A stretch of DNA of 64,000 bases. Source: Lachnospiraceae bacterium (lineage in GTDB: Bacteria; Bacillota; Clostridia; Lachnospirales; Lachnospiraceae). Under the pieces are notes generated by a model. The model did not search any database. It was not told the origin of the DNA and was given only the letters and a program-made list of their open reading frames with translations. This document shows positions 43,551 to 54,568 of the stretch, piece after piece (positions within the stretch are counted from its first letter, which is position 1; each line of letters starts with the position of its first letter). Both the position numbers and the translations under genes were made by a program. Location of the stretch: positions 29,182-93,181 of the forward strand of contig CAJTEE010000012.1 of NCBI GenBank assembly GCA_910575275.1. Reading direction: 5' to 3'.

Positions 43551-45365
43551 CTATTCGTCATCCAGCTTCAAAACGCTCATAAACGCCTTCTGCGGGATCT
43601 CCACGCTCCCGACCTGGCGCATACGCTTCTTGCCTTCCTTCTGCTTCTCCAAAAGCTTCTTTTTCCGCGTAATGTCTCCGCCGTAGCACTTGGCAAGCAC
43701 GTCCTTGCGCATGGCCTTCACGGTCTCCCTGGCGATGATTTTCCCGCCGACGGCCGCCTGGATGGGAATCTCAAACAGATGCCTGGGGATCTCATCCTTT
43801 AACTTCTCGCACATCCTTCTGCCGCGTTCATACGCCGACCCGGCGAACACGATGAACGAGAGCGCGTCGACCTCCTCCCTGTTGATCAGGATATCGAGCT
43901 TTACAAGCTCCGAGCGCTCATAACCCTTGAGTTCATAGTCAAACGACGCGTAACCGCGTGAACGGGACTTTAACGCATCGAAGAAGTCGTAAATAATCTC
44001 ATTTAGCGGAAGCTCGTACTTCAATAACGCCCTCGTGGCCTCCATATATTCCATACCGAGGTACACACCGCGCCGCTCCTGGCACAGCTTCATGATCGCA
44101 CCCACGAATTCGGTCGTCACCATGATCTCGGCACTTACGATCGGCTCCTCCATGTACTCGATCTCCGACGGGTCCGGCATGTTAGTCGGGTTCGTCAAAT
44201 CCAGCACGTCGCCGTTGGTCTTATGGATCCGGTACACAACACTCGGGGCCGTAGTCACCAGATCCAGGTTGTACTCGCGCTCCAGGCGCTCCTGAATGAT
44301 CTCCAGATGCAGAAGTCCCAGAAAGCCGCAGCGGAACCCGAAGCCGAGCGCGACCGAGGTCTCCGGCTCAAAAAACAGCGACGCGTCGTTTAGCTGCAGC
44401 TTCTCCAGCGCGTCCCGAAGCTCCGGATACTTCGCCCCGTCGGCCGGATACATGCCGCAGTAGACCATCGGCGTTACCTTTTTATAACCGGGCAGCGGTT
44501 CGGCGCACGGATTTTCGCGGCTTGTGATCGTATCGCCGACCCGGGTATCCTTTACGTTTTTGATGCTGGCCGTGATATAGCCCACCATACCGGCGGACAG
44601 CTCGTCACACGGGATAAACTGTCCGGCTCCGAAATACCCGACCTCGACCACATCATAGGAAGCGTTCGTCGCCATCATACGGATCGGCGTTCCTCTCCTT
44701 ACCGTCCCCTCCTTGACCCGGCAGAATACGATCACGCCGCGGTAAGAATCATAGACCGAGTCGAAAATCAACGCCTGAAGCGGCGCAGCGGGATCTCCTC
44801 CGGGAGCCGGAATTTTTTCCACGATCGCCTCCAGGACGTCGTCAATGTTAAGCCCCATCTTCGCCGAGATCCGCGGCGCGTTATGCGCCTCCAGGCCGAT
44901 TACGTCCTCGATCTCCGCGGCCACCCGGTCAGGCTCCGCGCTGGGAAGGTCGATCTTATTGATCACAGGGAATACGTCGAGGTCATGGTCCAGCGCCAGG
45001 TATACATTGGCTAACGTCTGGGCCTCGATCCCCTGCGCCGCGTCCACGACGAGCACCGCCCCGTCACAGGCTGCCAGGCTCCTGGAAACCTCATAATTGA
45101 AGTCTACATGTCCGGGTGTATCAATCAGGTTGAAGATATACTCCTCCCCGTTCTTCGCCTTATACACAATCCGCACCGCCTGGGATTTGATCGTAATCCC
45201 CCGCTCACGCTCCAGTTCCATATTGTCAAGCACCTGCGCCTGCATCTCTCTGCTCGTCAAGAGGCCCGTGTGCTCAATGATCCTGTCCGCAAGCGTCGAT
45301 TTACCGTGATCAATATGGGCGATGATACAAAAATTCCGGATCTTATCCTGGGAAATATCCGCCAT
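43551..45365 (-). CDS. lepA: Elongation factor 4 (LepA)
   Basis: A 604-residue translational GTPase with G1 AHIDHGKST (16-24), G3 DTPGHVDF, G4 NKID and the LepA C-terminal domain ending before a K/R-rich [19 protein letters not shown]. It back-translocates stalled ribosomes. Length and sequence are normal. It is followed on the same strand by the NUDIX and hemW genes. Confidence 0.97.
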   Translation of the reverse strand: MADISQDKIRNFCIIAHIDHGKSTLADRIIEHTGLLTSREMQAQVLDNMELERERGITIKSQAVRIVYKAKNGEEYIFNLIDTPGHVDFNYEVSRSLAACDGAVLVVDAAQGIEAQTLANVYLALDHDLDVFPVINKIDLPSAEPDRVAAEIEDVIGLEAHNAPRISAKMGLNIDDVLEAIVEKIPAPGGDPAAPLQALIFDSVYDSYRGVIVFCRVKEGTVRRGTPIRMMATNASYDVVEVGYFGAGQFIPCDELSAGMVGYITASIKNVKDTRVGDTITSRENPCAEPLPGYKKVTPMVYCGMYPADGAKYPELRDALEKLQLNDASLFFEPETSVALGFGFRCGFLGLLHLEIIQERLEREYNLDLVTTAPSVVYRIHKTNGDVLDLTNPTNMPDPSEIEYMEEPIVSAEIMVTTEFVGAIMKLCQERRGVYLGMEYMEATRALLKYELPLNEIIYDFFDALKSRSRGYASFDYELKGYERSELVKLDILINREEVDALSFIVFAGSAYERGRRMCEKLKDEIPRHLFEIPIQAAVGGKIIARETVKAMRKDVLAKCYGGDITRKKKLLEKQKEGKKRMRQVGSVEIPQKAFMSVLKLDDE

Positions 45366-45622
45366 GCATGTCCCTCATTTCTTTCCTCAAAATCGTTTCT
45401 ACACAAATATAACATTTTTTCCAGAGGGACGCAAGCGGTTTTGGTTTTCTTGAAGTTTGCCTGCGGCAAAGAGGGGCGGATTCATGGCTGTTTGGCTTTA
45501 TTGGCTGCTATCTGCGCAGATGCAGGCCGAACGGTTGCGAAAAGACTACCGGATCAGGCTCACAGGCGGTATGAGTTTGATTCAGTAGTCTTATTGATTC
45601 AATATTTAAGGAAAACGGCACT

Positions 45623-47015
45623 TTATTGAATCCAGGCTCCATCCTTATCTACTCTGTATCCATCCGGGGTCAGCCTGTCAGACAGCATTTCCCCATTTAC
45701 ATTCATATAGTACCATTTATGGTCCACCTGCTGACAGCCTGTCAGCATAGCTCCGTCGCAGTTCAATAAGTACCATTTTCCGTTCACGAGCTGCCAGCCT
45801 CTGAGCATCGTATCATCCGCACCTATTAAATACCATTTGTCATCCACATAGATCCACTGCCGGTTCGCATAGGTGTTGTCTGGTAACTGGTATTTCCAGT
45901 TGCTTCCATCCGGAACCCATTTTCCTGTATCCCCTGTCAGCGACGGATTTGTGACCGTGAGACCGGCCTTGCCGGAGGTCTTTGATCTTTTTTGCAGGGA
46001 AGACGCCGGCTCCCCTCCGCTGCTGCTTTCCTCATGCCTGGAGGAGGTAGTGCCGGGCTTATTGGAAATGCTGGGCTTGTTGGTGGTGCCGGGAATTTTC
46101 GTATATTGGACATGAACATCTACATTTTCTCTGGCGCCAATCTCTATCTTCGTAGTGGGGATCATTAAATCGATATCATTTTCAGAATCAATTATATGTT
46201 GATACCAGCCCTCAAACTTATAGCCCGGTTTAAGACGCGGAATCGGCAGGATCACACTTCTTCCCCATATCCAAAGTCTCCCAGGAATCCGTCCATATCC
46301 GTTACAACCCCCTCTGTCACATATCGAATCTTGTAATGTTTATATGCTGTTGTTTTTCCGGGAATGGTCGTATATCGCTCTCCGCCAGAAAATTGCTGTG
46401 AGTACCAGCCATTGCATATCTCTAAATAGCTCCCTGCAAAAATCTCCACATCCGAATGATTTACAATTTTATATAGCTCCTTATTGTGATTCATGCACCA
46501 GGTATCTCCCATTTCTCCCGAATTATGAACAATTTTTTTAATCGTCTCAGGGATAATCAACAATTGTTACTCAATTTAACATATGTAAGCTCCGTACAAT
46601 CACAAAACAGCCAATCTCCTAATTTTTCAACGGTATCCGGCATCTCAACGGATTCGATCCCTGTACCGTAAAACAATCGCCAGCCTAATTCCGTGACCTC
46701 CATTCCATCTATGCTTTCCGGAATCACGATATTCGTTTCCATGCCTTTATATTCGTCCAGTATGATTTCGGTTTTGGAGGAATTGATTGTATACTTCCAT
46801 TCACTGGAGGCTTTTTCTGAAGCATTTCGTGAATCGGCACGTAAACCCTCGTTTGTATTTTCTGACTTTGATTCCTCGGAGGGATCAACTGGATTTTCTT
46901 CTGCATTGCTTGAGGAAGCCGGTTTCGAATCCTCTTTCCTTTCATTCGCCCATGCACAAAGATGGAACGAAAAACAACACAAGACCATAACCAAAAAAAA
47001 TTTTAACTTTTTCAT
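45623..47015 (-). pseudogene. BspA-like LRR surface protein with cell-wall-binding repeats, two frameshifts
   Basis: The reading starts at ATG 47015 (GGGAGG upstream) with a signal peptide (KKLKFFLVMVLCCFSFHLCAWA), an acidic linker and a BspA-type LRR (TNIVIPESIDGMEVTELGWRLFYG...). It reaches TGA near 46557 and continues one frame over as IIPETIKKIVHNSGEMG. A second shift at 46252-46255 leads to LPIPRLKPGYKFEGWY and four W-x2-WY cell-wall-binding repeats ending at 45623. Both junctions are -1 shifts. This is a surface adhesin-like gene, broken or needing frameshifting. Confidence 0.72.
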
Positions 47016-47221
47016 ACTACCTCCCTGTAGCCTTATTGTATCATCGGGCTGCACACTCTGATACTGCCAAATCAGTTTTTCTATATCTTACCATCTTTTC
47101 GACATTTTATAAATTATACAAACAAAATTAGATTTATTATGATAAAAAATAGTATAAAATCACAAAAGGTCTATTCTATTTACTCACTATTTTCAAGTAC
47201 ACGGAAGAATCAAAGGATTTG

Positions 47222-47371
47222 ATTGCCGTACATCGCAAATGGTACGGTCACGGTCATAGATACAGATATCGACAAAATTGATGCTGCCTTTCGTTTCGAC
47301 AAGGGGTACCAAAACCGGCCCAACCCGATCTATCTTTACAAAGGGATAGTCGGAACGGACATGAAATGCTG
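47222..47371 (+). other. Unrecognised short coding fragment
   Basis: An open stretch of about 50 codons reads LPYIANGTVTVIDTDID followed by FDKGYQNRPNPIYLYKG and ends at TGA 47371. It has protein-like composition but no clear start or ribosome binding site. I cannot name a family. It is probably the tail of a lost gene. The flanks (47055-47221 and 47372-47448) are AT-rich and empty. Confidence 0.3.
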
Positions 47372-47448
47372 ATTGCTTTACTTATACTTCAAAAAGATAT
47401 ATAATGAGTCCTGTGACAAATTACATTTTAAAAAGGAGACCAGCTAAA

Positions 47449-48135
47449 ATGAAAAAAATATATTTATTAGTATTTATAACCCTGATGTTGTGTCTAACCG
47501 CTTGCGGAACAGATAAAAAAGATGAAGCATTGGAAAACAGTATCTCTATTCTTGAAATGGAAACAACCGATTCTGCGGGGAATGAGCAGGAAGCCCAGCC
47601 CAAGACAGAAGCAACCTTTGATCTTACGGAACACGGAAAAAAATTTCTGACACAAATGTGTAAAAAATTGAGTGATTTCAATTCCCAGACAACAAAGGAT
47701 GAAACATTTTGGCGGGATTTCCTGTTTTATTCTTACACGGGCGCATCTGAAGGTGTACAAACCGAAAATGTACATCGTGAAGATTTAGGATTTGATGAAA
47801 CAGTTGTTAAAATTGGTTTACAAGAAGCAGAAGCCTATGCAAAACTGGTGTTTGGTATTGACCTGCCAAATATAAAACCTTCTTTTGAAGATATGGAACA
47901 AGGTCAAACCTCTTTCTATTATCAGAATGGTTACTATTACATTGGCGTTTCTGATTTTCCTGATTACCAATACACATTTGCTGATTATGAGGCAGCTGGT
48001 GATTTTATTACTGTAAGATATACGATTGATTTTGAGGGTGAAAGCAATGTCGGTACCGTATGTTTTGACATCATTCCAGAAAACAATGAAAACGGTTTTA
48101 TCATTACTTCTAAAAGCACCGAAATTTTTAATTAA
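47449..48135 (+). CDS. Putative lipoprotein of unknown function
   Basis: A 228-residue protein with lipoprotein signal KKIYLLVFITLMLCLTACG (lipobox LTAC, C19), then an acidic linker and a domain without a family I recognise. ATG 47449 has AAGGAG upstream at suitable spacing; the frame is open from 47404. AT-rich composition differs from the housekeeping genes. It is expected to be membrane-anchored outside the cell. Confidence 0.75.
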   Translation: MKKIYLLVFITLMLCLTACGTDKKDEALENSISILEMETTDSAGNEQEAQPKTEATFDLTEHGKKFLTQMCKKLSDFNSQTTKDETFWRDFLFYSYTGASEGVQTENVHREDLGFDETVVKIGLQEAEAYAKLVFGIDLPNIKPSFEDMEQGQTSFYYQNGYYYIGVSDFPDYQYTFADYEAAGDFITVRYTIDFEGESNVGTVCFDIIPENNENGFIITSKSTEIFN

Positions 48136-48553
48136 TACACATTAACGATTTATCGGGCAAATGAAAAATCAAAACAGGGCGGCGGGCGTGGTCTGCGGCT
48201 ATGGTCTTTTCAAGGAAAGTCTTGAATTGTTTCTCTGTCAGCGGTGGGCTGTCAGGGGCAAGGCTTTCAAAAAGCCCCTCGCGGCGGCAAAGGCGTTTTG
48301 TCCTGCCTTTGTGTTTCTGCGCCTTTTGCCCCCGCTCCGTTTTTGGCATGTAGTATATTACCCTTTTGTGCAGGAAAGCGGTTTTTCTGCTTTCCTGCCT
48401 CCCTGGCCACGGCCGCCTTTGCCACAGTTGCCGGCTTCCCGCTGAAGATGAGGTCGTAATACCTCCTGCGCAGCCTACACCAGCAGTCTTCGGATATGGG
48501 AGCTGCCTGTATAGGGGATTCCGGTCCGTCTGTGGGTATCCCCGATGCTTCAA
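48128..48553 (-). pseudogene. Possible mobile-element protein remnant (DUF3847-like)
   Basis: The minus-strand frame contains MPKTERGQKAQKHKGRTKRLCRREGLFESL...LTEKQFKTFLEKTI. This resembles, from memory, the small DUF3847-type proteins of conjugative and mobilisable elements (RT-x-R-LC-x-R-G-...-L-T-...-Q-F). The upstream half (to 48553) has no recognisable content and the pattern is incomplete. It is likely a fragment. 48554-48660 carries no gene. Confidence 0.35.
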
Positions 48554-48660
48554 ATAGTTGAGGTTACTTTTTTGCTTTTAGGAAGGGGTTACACTTTTTG
48601 TCACTACATATTATCTGTTATCGCTTCAGAAAAAATATTTGGGGAAAATGAAAAAAACTG

Positions 48661-48689
48661 TTGACATTTTTGCGAGTATCGGTTATACT
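48661..48689 (+). promoter_or_regulatory. Promoter of tRNA-Met
   Basis: -35 TTGACA (48661-48666), a 17-bp spacer and -10 TATACT (48684-48689) lie 33 bases ahead of the tRNA. Confidence 0.85.
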
Positions 48690-48721
48690 AGCGGAGCAGT
48701 GAAAAAATTACACAAAGAAAT

Positions 48722-48795
48722 GGCGGAATAGCTCAGTTGGCTAGAGCATACGGTTCATACCCGTAGTGTCGAGAGTTCAAATCTCCCTTCCGCTA
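48722..48795 (+). tRNA. tRNA-Met (anticodon CAT)
   Basis: The cloverleaf folds cleanly. The acceptor is GGCGGAA with TTCCGCT, then TAGCTCAGTTGG D arm, the anticodon loop GTTCATACC, and the T arm GAGAGTTCAAATCTC. The discriminator is A and CCA is not encoded. The CAT anticodon fits elongator Met; a lysidine-modified Ile tRNA is possible but less likely. Confidence 0.92.
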
Positions 48796-48802
48796 CGAAT
48801 GA

Positions 48803-48838
48803 GAACATTCATTGAAAAATGAATGTTCTTTTTTGTGT
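48803..48838 (+). terminator. Terminator of tRNA-Met
   Basis: GAACATTCATT and AATGAATGTTC form an 11-bp stem followed by TTTTTT. Confidence 0.9.
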
Positions 48839-48848
48839 CACAGTAAAC

Positions 48849-48882
48849 CAGCAAGCCACCGGCTAAGCCGGTGGTCTTGGCT
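48849..48882 (-). terminator. Hairpin downstream of deoB
   Basis: GCCACCGGC and GCCGGTGGT form a strong stem with partial outer pairing, about 20 bases past the deoB stop. It is the likely terminator of the nucleoside operon. Confidence 0.6.
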
Positions 48883-48902
48883 GTCACATAAAAACAGAAG
48901 AA

Positions 48903-50093
48903 CTACACAAGCCGTTCCAGGATTGATTCTCCGATCATTCCGTCCTTCTTCGAAAGCCCGAAATTTTGCAGAATCGTCGCGCCGATGGCGCCGAAGCTCT
49001 CTCCCTCGGAAAGCGGCCCGCTTCCCTTCATCGACGGGGAATACGCCAGAAGCGGCACCTTCTCCCGCGTGTGATCCGTCCCCGTATACGTCGGGTCATT
49101 GCCATGGTCTGCGGTGATGAGAAGGAGATCATCCTCTTTAAGAAGCGGCAGCAAAATCCCCAGCTTCTCGTCGAAGCGCTCCAGCTCCTCCCCGTAGCCC
49201 ACCGGATTGCGCCTGTGGCCCCAGAGAGCGTCAAAATCCACCAGGTTCACAAAGCAAAGGCCCGTAAAATCCTGTCTGCAGACCTCAATCGTCTGCTCCA
49301 TGCCGTGAACCGAGCTTTTGGATTTATGGCTCTTTGTGATCCCCTCGCCGTCAAAAATATCACGTATTTTTCCCACAGAAATCACATCATAGCCGTTTTC
49401 CTTTAAAAGGTCAAGCGCCGTCGTCCCGGAGGGCTTTAAGGCATAGTCATGGCGGTTGCTCGTGCGCACGAATTCACCGCGCTTCTTTCCCACATAGGGC
49501 CTCGCGATCACACGGCCCACGCGCCATTCCTCCCGCAGCGTGAGCTCTCTGGCAATCTCACAGCAGCGGTACAGCTCCTTTAGGTCAAAGGTCTCCTCGT
49601 TCCCGCAGATCTGCAGCACCGAGTCTGCCGAGGTATAGACGATCATATGGCCGGTGGCGATCTCCTCCTCGGCAAGCTCCTCCAGGATCTCCGTCCCGCT
49701 CGCGCTCTTGTTGCCGATTACCGTATGCCCCGTCCGTTTTTCCAGCTCGTCTATCAGCTCCGGCGGAAATCCCGTGTCCGTAAACGTCTGGAACGGCGTC
49801 GTGGTATAGATCCCCATCATCTCCCAGTGGCCGGTCATGGTATCCTTGCCGTTGCTGGCCTCCTTGAGCTTTCCGTAATACCCCATCGGCGCTTTTGCTG
49901 GCGCAACATTCGCCAGAGGCTTCAAATTGGCAAGCCCCAGCTGGGTCAGGTTCGGAATCCTGAATTCCTTCATATTCTCTGCAATATGGCCCAGCGTATC
50001 CACTCCCACATCGCCGAACCGCTCCGAATCCGGCATGGCCCCGACCCCGAGCGAGTCGATGACGATCGTAAAAATCCTTTTAAATCTCTGCAT
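48903..50093 (-). CDS. deoB: Phosphopentomutase
   Basis: A 396-residue alkaline-phosphatase-superfamily enzyme interconverting (deoxy)ribose-1-P and -5-[18 protein letters not shown] contains the first metal site, and [14 protein letters not shown] and [23 protein letters not shown] are the DeoB signatures. It ends the cdd/udp nucleoside-salvage operon, taking the sugar phosphate released by the phosphorylase. Confidence 0.96.
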   Translation of the reverse strand: MQRFKRIFTIVIDSLGVGAMPDSERFGDVGVDTLGHIAENMKEFRIPNLTQLGLANLKPLANVAPAKAPMGYYGKLKEASNGKDTMTGHWEMMGIYTTTPFQTFTDTGFPPELIDELEKRTGHTVIGNKSASGTEILEELAEEEIATGHMIVYTSADSVLQICGNEETFDLKELYRCCEIARELTLREEWRVGRVIARPYVGKKRGEFVRTSNRHDYALKPSGTTALDLLKENGYDVISVGKIRDIFDGEGITKSHKSKSSVHGMEQTIEVCRQDFTGLCFVNLVDFDALWGHRRNPVGYGEELERFDEKLGILLPLLKEDDLLLITADHGNDPTYTGTDHTREKVPLLAYSPSMKGSGPLSEGESFGAIGATILQNFGLSKKDGMIGESILERLV

Positions 50094-50123
50094 GCTCTCA
50101 TGCTCCTTCTATAATTTATCTTT

Positions 50124-50543
50124 TCAGGCGCGGTTTACGCCCTCTCCGGCAAAGCCGAGCGGCAGAAGCTCCTTTAAGGTATATTCTCTCACCGAACGGT
50201 CGCTTTTACCAAGGTAAATTTTGAATGTATCCGGGTCGCAAAACTCCATCATGACCTGGCGGCACACACCGCAGGGCGCACAAAACTCCTCCGGCTCCTT
50301 CCCGCCCGGACCTCCGACAACGGCAATCGCCGCAAACGCACGCCTTCCTTCGCTGACTGCCTTAAAAAATGCCGTCCGCTCCGCGCAGACCGTAGGGGTA
50401 AAGGCTGCGTTTTCGATGTTGCAGCCCGTATAGACGATCCCGTCCGAAGCGAGCAGAGCCGCCCCCACCTGGAAGCCCGAATAGGGCGTATACGCACGCC
50501 GCCTAGCCTCCAGGGCCAGACTGACCAGTTCCTTTCCGTTCAT
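50124..50543 (-). CDS. cdd: Cytidine deaminase
   Basis: A 139-residue homotetrameric-type deaminase. [10 protein letters not shown] (C53, E55) and PCGVCRQ (C91, C94) form the zinc site and catalytic glutamate. It converts cytidine or deoxycytidine to uridine, feeding the phosphorylase. Its ATG overlaps the udp stop as ATGA. Confidence 0.96.
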   Translation of the reverse strand: MNGKELVSLALEARRRAYTPYSGFQVGAALLASDGIVYTGCNIENAAFTPTVCAERTAFFKAVSEGRRAFAAIAVVGGPGGKEPEEFCAPCGVCRQVMMEFCDPDTFKIYLGKSDRSVREYTLKELLPLGFAGEGVNRA

Positions 50544-51319
50544 CCCTTTTTCCGGTCCTCCTCGATCAAAATCCGCAGCGCCTCCACGCCCGCCTTCACC
50601 GCTGCCTCTGTGTCATGTACCACCGGGTTCGGAAGTCCGGCCTTTGCACGTTCCTGGTTGGCAACCGCCAGGAAACACGAGCCGCAGCGCACGCGCAGAT
50701 AGCTCGCCGCGATAAACAACGCCGCCGACTCCATCTCCGACGCCTTGCAACCGAGCTTCAACCATGCATCCCATTTGCTTAACAGCTCCCCGCTGACCGG
50801 CTTCGTCTCCGGCTCATGCTGCCCGTAAAAAGAATCCTTACACTGTACGACCCCCGCATGGCAACGGTAGCCCAGGCCTTTTGCGGCCCTAAGAAGCGCA
50901 TGGGTTACCTCCAGATCGGCCACGGCGGGAAATTCGATCGGGGCATACTCCCGGCTCGTCCCCTCGGCCCGGATCGCTCCCGTGGCGATCACCACGTCCC
51001 CGCCCTGCACATCCAAATCCATGCCGCCGCATGTCCCCACGCGGATGAATGTATCGGCCTTGCAACGGACAAGCTCCTCGATCGCGATCGCAGAGGACGG
51101 GCCGCCGATTCCCGTCGAGGTCACGCTGACTTTCTCTCCGTTTAAATAGCCCGTATACGTGACATACTCCCGGCTGTCGGCTATGAGCCTTGCCTCATCA
51201 AAATACGCAGCGATCTTTTCACAGCGCTTTGGATCTCCCGGCATAATCACGTATCTGCCCACGTCTCCCGGCTTAATATTTAAGTGATACTGTAAACCTT
51301 CTTCCTCTACATATGGCAT
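50540..51319 (-). CDS. udp: Uridine phosphorylase
   Basis: A 259-residue NP-I family phosphorylase. [14 protein letters not shown] (phosphate site), [34 protein letters not shown] and [10 protein letters not shown] identify uridine rather than purine specificity, because the EFPAVADLE block is typical of Udp. ATG 51319 follows AGGAGG; the in-frame start at 51370 is unlikely. It is the first gene of udp-cdd-deoB. Confidence 0.9.
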   Translation of the reverse strand: MPYVEEEGLQYHLNIKPGDVGRYVIMPGDPKRCEKIAAYFDEARLIADSREYVTYTGYLNGEKVSVTSTGIGGPSSAIAIEELVRCKADTFIRVGTCGGMDLDVQGGDVVIATGAIRAEGTSREYAPIEFPAVADLEVTHALLRAAKGLGYRCHAGVVQCKDSFYGQHEPETKPVSGELLSKWDAWLKLGCKASEMESAALFIAASYLRVRCGSCFLAVANQERAKAGLPNPVVHDTEAAVKAGVEALRILIEEDRKKG

Positions 51320-51370
51320 CGTCCTGCCTCCTTTCCCCTTCAGTGTATCATATCTTTTACGGCCTGTCAA

Positions 51371-51391
51371 AAGAGGCTTCTGCCTCTTGAA
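51371..51391 (-). terminator. Short hairpin after the exported-protein gene
   Basis: AAGAGGC and GCCTCTT arms are followed by TTTTG on the minus strand. This is a likely terminator for 51480-52088. Confidence 0.55.
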
Positions 51392-51479
51392 TCAGTCTTT
51401 TATCGGACCGTTCCTGTTCCACGCATTTTTACGGTCAGCGCAGGAAATGCGCAGACCTATGTGAACAGAAACATCCAGC

Positions 51480-52088
51480 CTACCATGCTACAATTTCATA
51501 CATTCCCATACTTTCATCCCAGCCGAGCACTTCCATATAACAGCTTGTAGTTGTATGCCCTGTCCCGTCGTCAAATGCAAACGATTCCAAATCCGTATAA
51601 GCCGCCCAGTCGACATTATTAAGCCCCGCTCTGTCCGGCGCTATGAAGCCCGTTCCCCAGCTTCCGCCATTATAAGAATCATCATACTTATACCATTCCT
51701 CGATATTGTGCTGTCCGATCGTCTCACTCCAGTTTCCCTTCAGGCCTGGATCCCATACAATCCCGTTTGCTTCAATAATCGTACGGTAAGCTGCTATCAG
51801 CTCATCTGCCGTGTATTTGTCCCCGGATGCAGGCGCAGGCAGTTTTGGGTACACAAATTTGGACGGAAGTGAAACCCTCCCTTCTGCCTTCCCACAATCT
51901 TGATAGTGCTGGTAGAGCAGCTGGGTATTCCTTCCAAACGCCTGCATGAGATCGGGATATGTTTCTGCATAATAATCACTGTCGAACAAAGTGCCATCCG
52001 GCATCCGTACGGGACTTGCCTGGGCAGTCATACCGCTTCCTGCCGCCATAACCATCGCCATCATAAATGCTGCAAATTTTTTCTTCAT
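51480..52088 (-). CDS. Secreted protein with S-layer-like DYYAETYPD segment
   Basis: A 202-residue exported protein with signal peptide KKKFAAFMMAMVMAAGSGMTAQA. The segment FDSDYYAETYPDLMQAFG, followed by LLYQHYQDCGKAEGR, matches a repeat common in secreted Lachnospiraceae proteins, where it appears as FDADYYxxxYPDV...HYxxxGxxEGR. The C-terminal domain is unknown. The start is ATG 52088 or 52094. It is a stand-alone gene with a hairpin downstream. Confidence 0.72.
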   Translation of the reverse strand: MKKKFAAFMMAMVMAAGSGMTAQASPVRMPDGTLFDSDYYAETYPDLMQAFGRNTQLLYQHYQDCGKAEGRVSLPSKFVYPKLPAPASGDKYTADELIAAYRTIIEANGIVWDPGLKGNWSETIGQHNIEEWYKYDDSYNGGSWGTGFIAPDRAGLNNVDWAAYTDLESFAFDDGTGHTTTSCYMEVLGWDESMGMYEIVAW

Positions 52089-52212
52089 GATCAACCTCCA
52101 AGGGGCCTGTTAACAAAACCAGGGATTTGCAGGCCCATATTACTTAGCAAACCCCCGAAAAACCAATATTTTTAGATCGAGCGCTGCACGAGGGTTATTT
52201 ACTCGATTTATA

Positions 52213-52430
52213 CTACTCAACTTTAATGTCTGACTCCTGCATCTCTCTTACATTTTTCAAAAATTTCTCATCTAAAATCAGAACATTATCCGCTATAGGT
52301 CTTACACGATTGATGTTCTGCCTGCTTACGCCAACCAAAACCGTAATTTTTCCTATATTTTTTAGAACTTCATATACTTTTATATAATCTGTATCTGCAC
52401 TCAGAAAGAATGCTATATCATATGAGTTGG
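52213..52430 (-). pseudogene. NYN-domain protein fragment
   Basis: The minus-strand frame encodes AFFLSADTDYIKVYEVLKNIGKITVLVG and ADNVLILDEKFLKNV. This is the C-terminal half of a NYN/PIN-like RNase domain (SxDxD and IxVLG patterns). The N-terminal half, with the first catalytic aspartates, is missing. The rest of 52095-52648 carries no other gene. Confidence 0.55.
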
Positions 52431-52648
52431 AATGTTCTCATCCACCGTCCTTGCTACATATCTTCCTTCGAATTCTTCTCACATGGCTGTCATTCAGCCT
52501 ACCAATCCATGATTTTCAGTTTTTCTATTCGCTAAATCCGCTGAAATACAAAGCCGTTTTTCTGGTTCTCTAACTTTTTATTACCAAAGTATTACCATGC
52601 GACATCCGTATTACCAGAGATTTTCGATGCTTTTTACGTTATCCCAGC

Positions 52649-53386
52649 CTAAAATTTTGATTTCAAAAGCATCTGGTCATTCTCAGATATATCCATTGCC
52701 GCCATTGCCTGTTCGGCTGTCCATTTCATAGATTTCATGAGATTCTTAATAGAGCCAAACAGAGTTTCTATTCTTGTTTCTTCCGCCCTTTCTTCTGCCA
52801 ATTCTTCAAACACCTGACGAATAATCTCCTGACCTCCTTCCGTCTCCTTGAAATATTTCACCTGTTTCGCCAGTTCTGGATAAAACATATCAACAGAACC
52901 CATACATCTAAAGTCATACGCCAGCTTTCCTATTGGGTCATTGTCATCTTTATAACTGCCATTCAAATATATAATAATATGGGAGCCATCTCCAAAGTAT
53001 ACGCCCGTCTCCTGTATTACCCTATCGACATGGTATAGGGAAAGCCCTGCACTCATAACATCCTTAGCAGTGATAAATATTACATAGGAATCATGGATTT
53101 CCTTAAACTCCTGCCCTGCTTTCAACATTTTTGTATCCATCATGCTGAAATGAAATCTTGCCCGATGAACATCCGCGCCTGATGATGCACGCTGAACTTC
53201 AATGTCATAAATTTTTCCATCCCCGTCCGCCGCATAAATATCTATGGTAATGGAAGACCCTCCAGACACCAGATTCTTATATTCCCTCTGAGCCGCAACC
53301 TCTGAAACTTTCAAATCATTGCGCTGGAGGATAACATTTAATAACAGTTCCGTAGCTTCAGTATTCCTATCAAACGCCAATACCAT
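52649..53386 (-). CDS. Rpn family PD-(D/E)XK nuclease, N-terminus damaged
   Basis: A 245-residue relative of the 2607-3392 gene. IDIYAADGDGKIYDIEVQRAS is the PD-(D/E)XK core, followed by RARFHFSMMD, and a C-terminal KSMKWTAEQAMAAMDIS tail. The usual N-terminal RLxDDxFM block is missing. Family-like EKQADLKREETLKAIEQL lies just upstream in another frame (about 53390-53450). A short deletion with frameshift has probably truncated it. Confidence 0.7.
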   Translation of the reverse strand: MVLAFDRNTEATELLLNVILQRNDLKVSEVAAQREYKNLVSGGSSITIDIYAADGDGKIYDIEVQRASSGADVHRARFHFSMMDTKMLKAGQEFKEIHDSYVIFITAKDVMSAGLSLYHVDRVIQETGVYFGDGSHIIIYLNGSYKDDNDPIGKLAYDFRCMGSVDMFYPELAKQVKYFKETEGGQEIIRQVFEELAEERAEETRIETLFGSIKNLMKSMKWTAEQAMAAMDISENDQMLLKSKF

Positions 53387-53673
53387 CAGATTAGCTGCTC
53401 AATTGCCTTCAGAGTTTCTTCACGTTTTAAATCAGCCTGCTTCTCCATTCCCATTCAATCGCCTGCCTTTTCATTCAATATCATATCACGGATTTCCCTC
53501 GGTTTCAATCTCATCTTTACTTTCCCTGCCCAGACCAAGTACACTGCGATACTGTTCTAATCCCAATTATGCTTTCCAATCCCTCTGATTTTTAGGAGTT
53601 TCCTTTTCAAACAGATAAGCAGCACCATTTATTATATCTACTGACGTAACAGCCAGTGCCAGACAGCCTCTTT

Positions 53674-54344
53674 TTAATTCCTGAATTCTGAAATACCATT
53701 AGGCTCTGCCCCAAGTTTCTCAAATAATCTTTGACTTGGATAATTTTCAGCATCAATTCTTACACGAAATTCCGACACATTCAGACGATTCTTTATTTCA
53801 TCTAACATAACGCTAATTGCTCTATATCCAATTCCTTTGTGTTTCCACTTATTCAAAATTTCTATCGCTATCTCCCATTGTTCATGCGTAGTATTCTTTA
53901 TACCACAATATCCGGCATATTCATTATCCACGATTACCGAAAACATTAATGCTTTATACTCTATATGTTCATTCCATAACATATTACGATAGGCTTCTTC
54001 TTTCATCATTGACTTAACGATATTATTTTCCTTTTGCAATTCAATAAATATGTGTTTATCCGAATCCTGTACTTTTCGTAATATAATTTCATTTTCTGTA
54101 ATAATACACTCTCCCATTGTCCAGAACTTTTTATAAATCTTTTTCCCCATTTCATCATTTGTAACAATATCAATTAAACGTTCTGCCAGCAACGTATTCT
54201 CTTTATCCTTAAGAAAATTGATTGCTTCTTTCTTTTTTCTTCAAAGGTTCTTCCATCTTCTTTTTCTATAATGTTCATAACTTTATGTATTGAATCTTCT
54301 ATTGAAATTTTCATAGCGTTAGCAGCTAATGATTGATTTTTCAT
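53674..54344 (-). pseudogene. GNAT acetyltransferase with one frameshift
   Basis: From ATG 54344 (GAGG upstream) the protein begins KNQSLAANAMKISIEDSIHKVMNIIEKEDGRTFEEK. It loses frame in an A-rich tract near 54240 and continues one frame over as EAINFLKDKENTLLAERLIDIV... The GNAT core follows (NEYAGYCGIKN, WKHKGIGYRAISVMLDEI acetyl-CoA loop, NYPSQRLFEKLGA). Except for the shift the gene looks complete. 53387-53673 shows only stop-ridden traces. Confidence 0.72.
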
Positions 54345-54568
54345 CTTAACGACCTCTTCCATATAATGATAATTTTTATTTTATCACAAAACCGCCTTTT
54401 TGCATATTTCAAAAATATTTTAGAATAACAGCAGGACTAAGCCTTTTTGAAAATGTTCGGCAGAAAAAGGCACTAACTACCCTTATGCGGCGTTTCCCTA
54501 TAACCCCCCACGGCATGATATTTTATGCAAAACAAAAGGGTATATACCCTCAATAGGTTTATGTGTTA

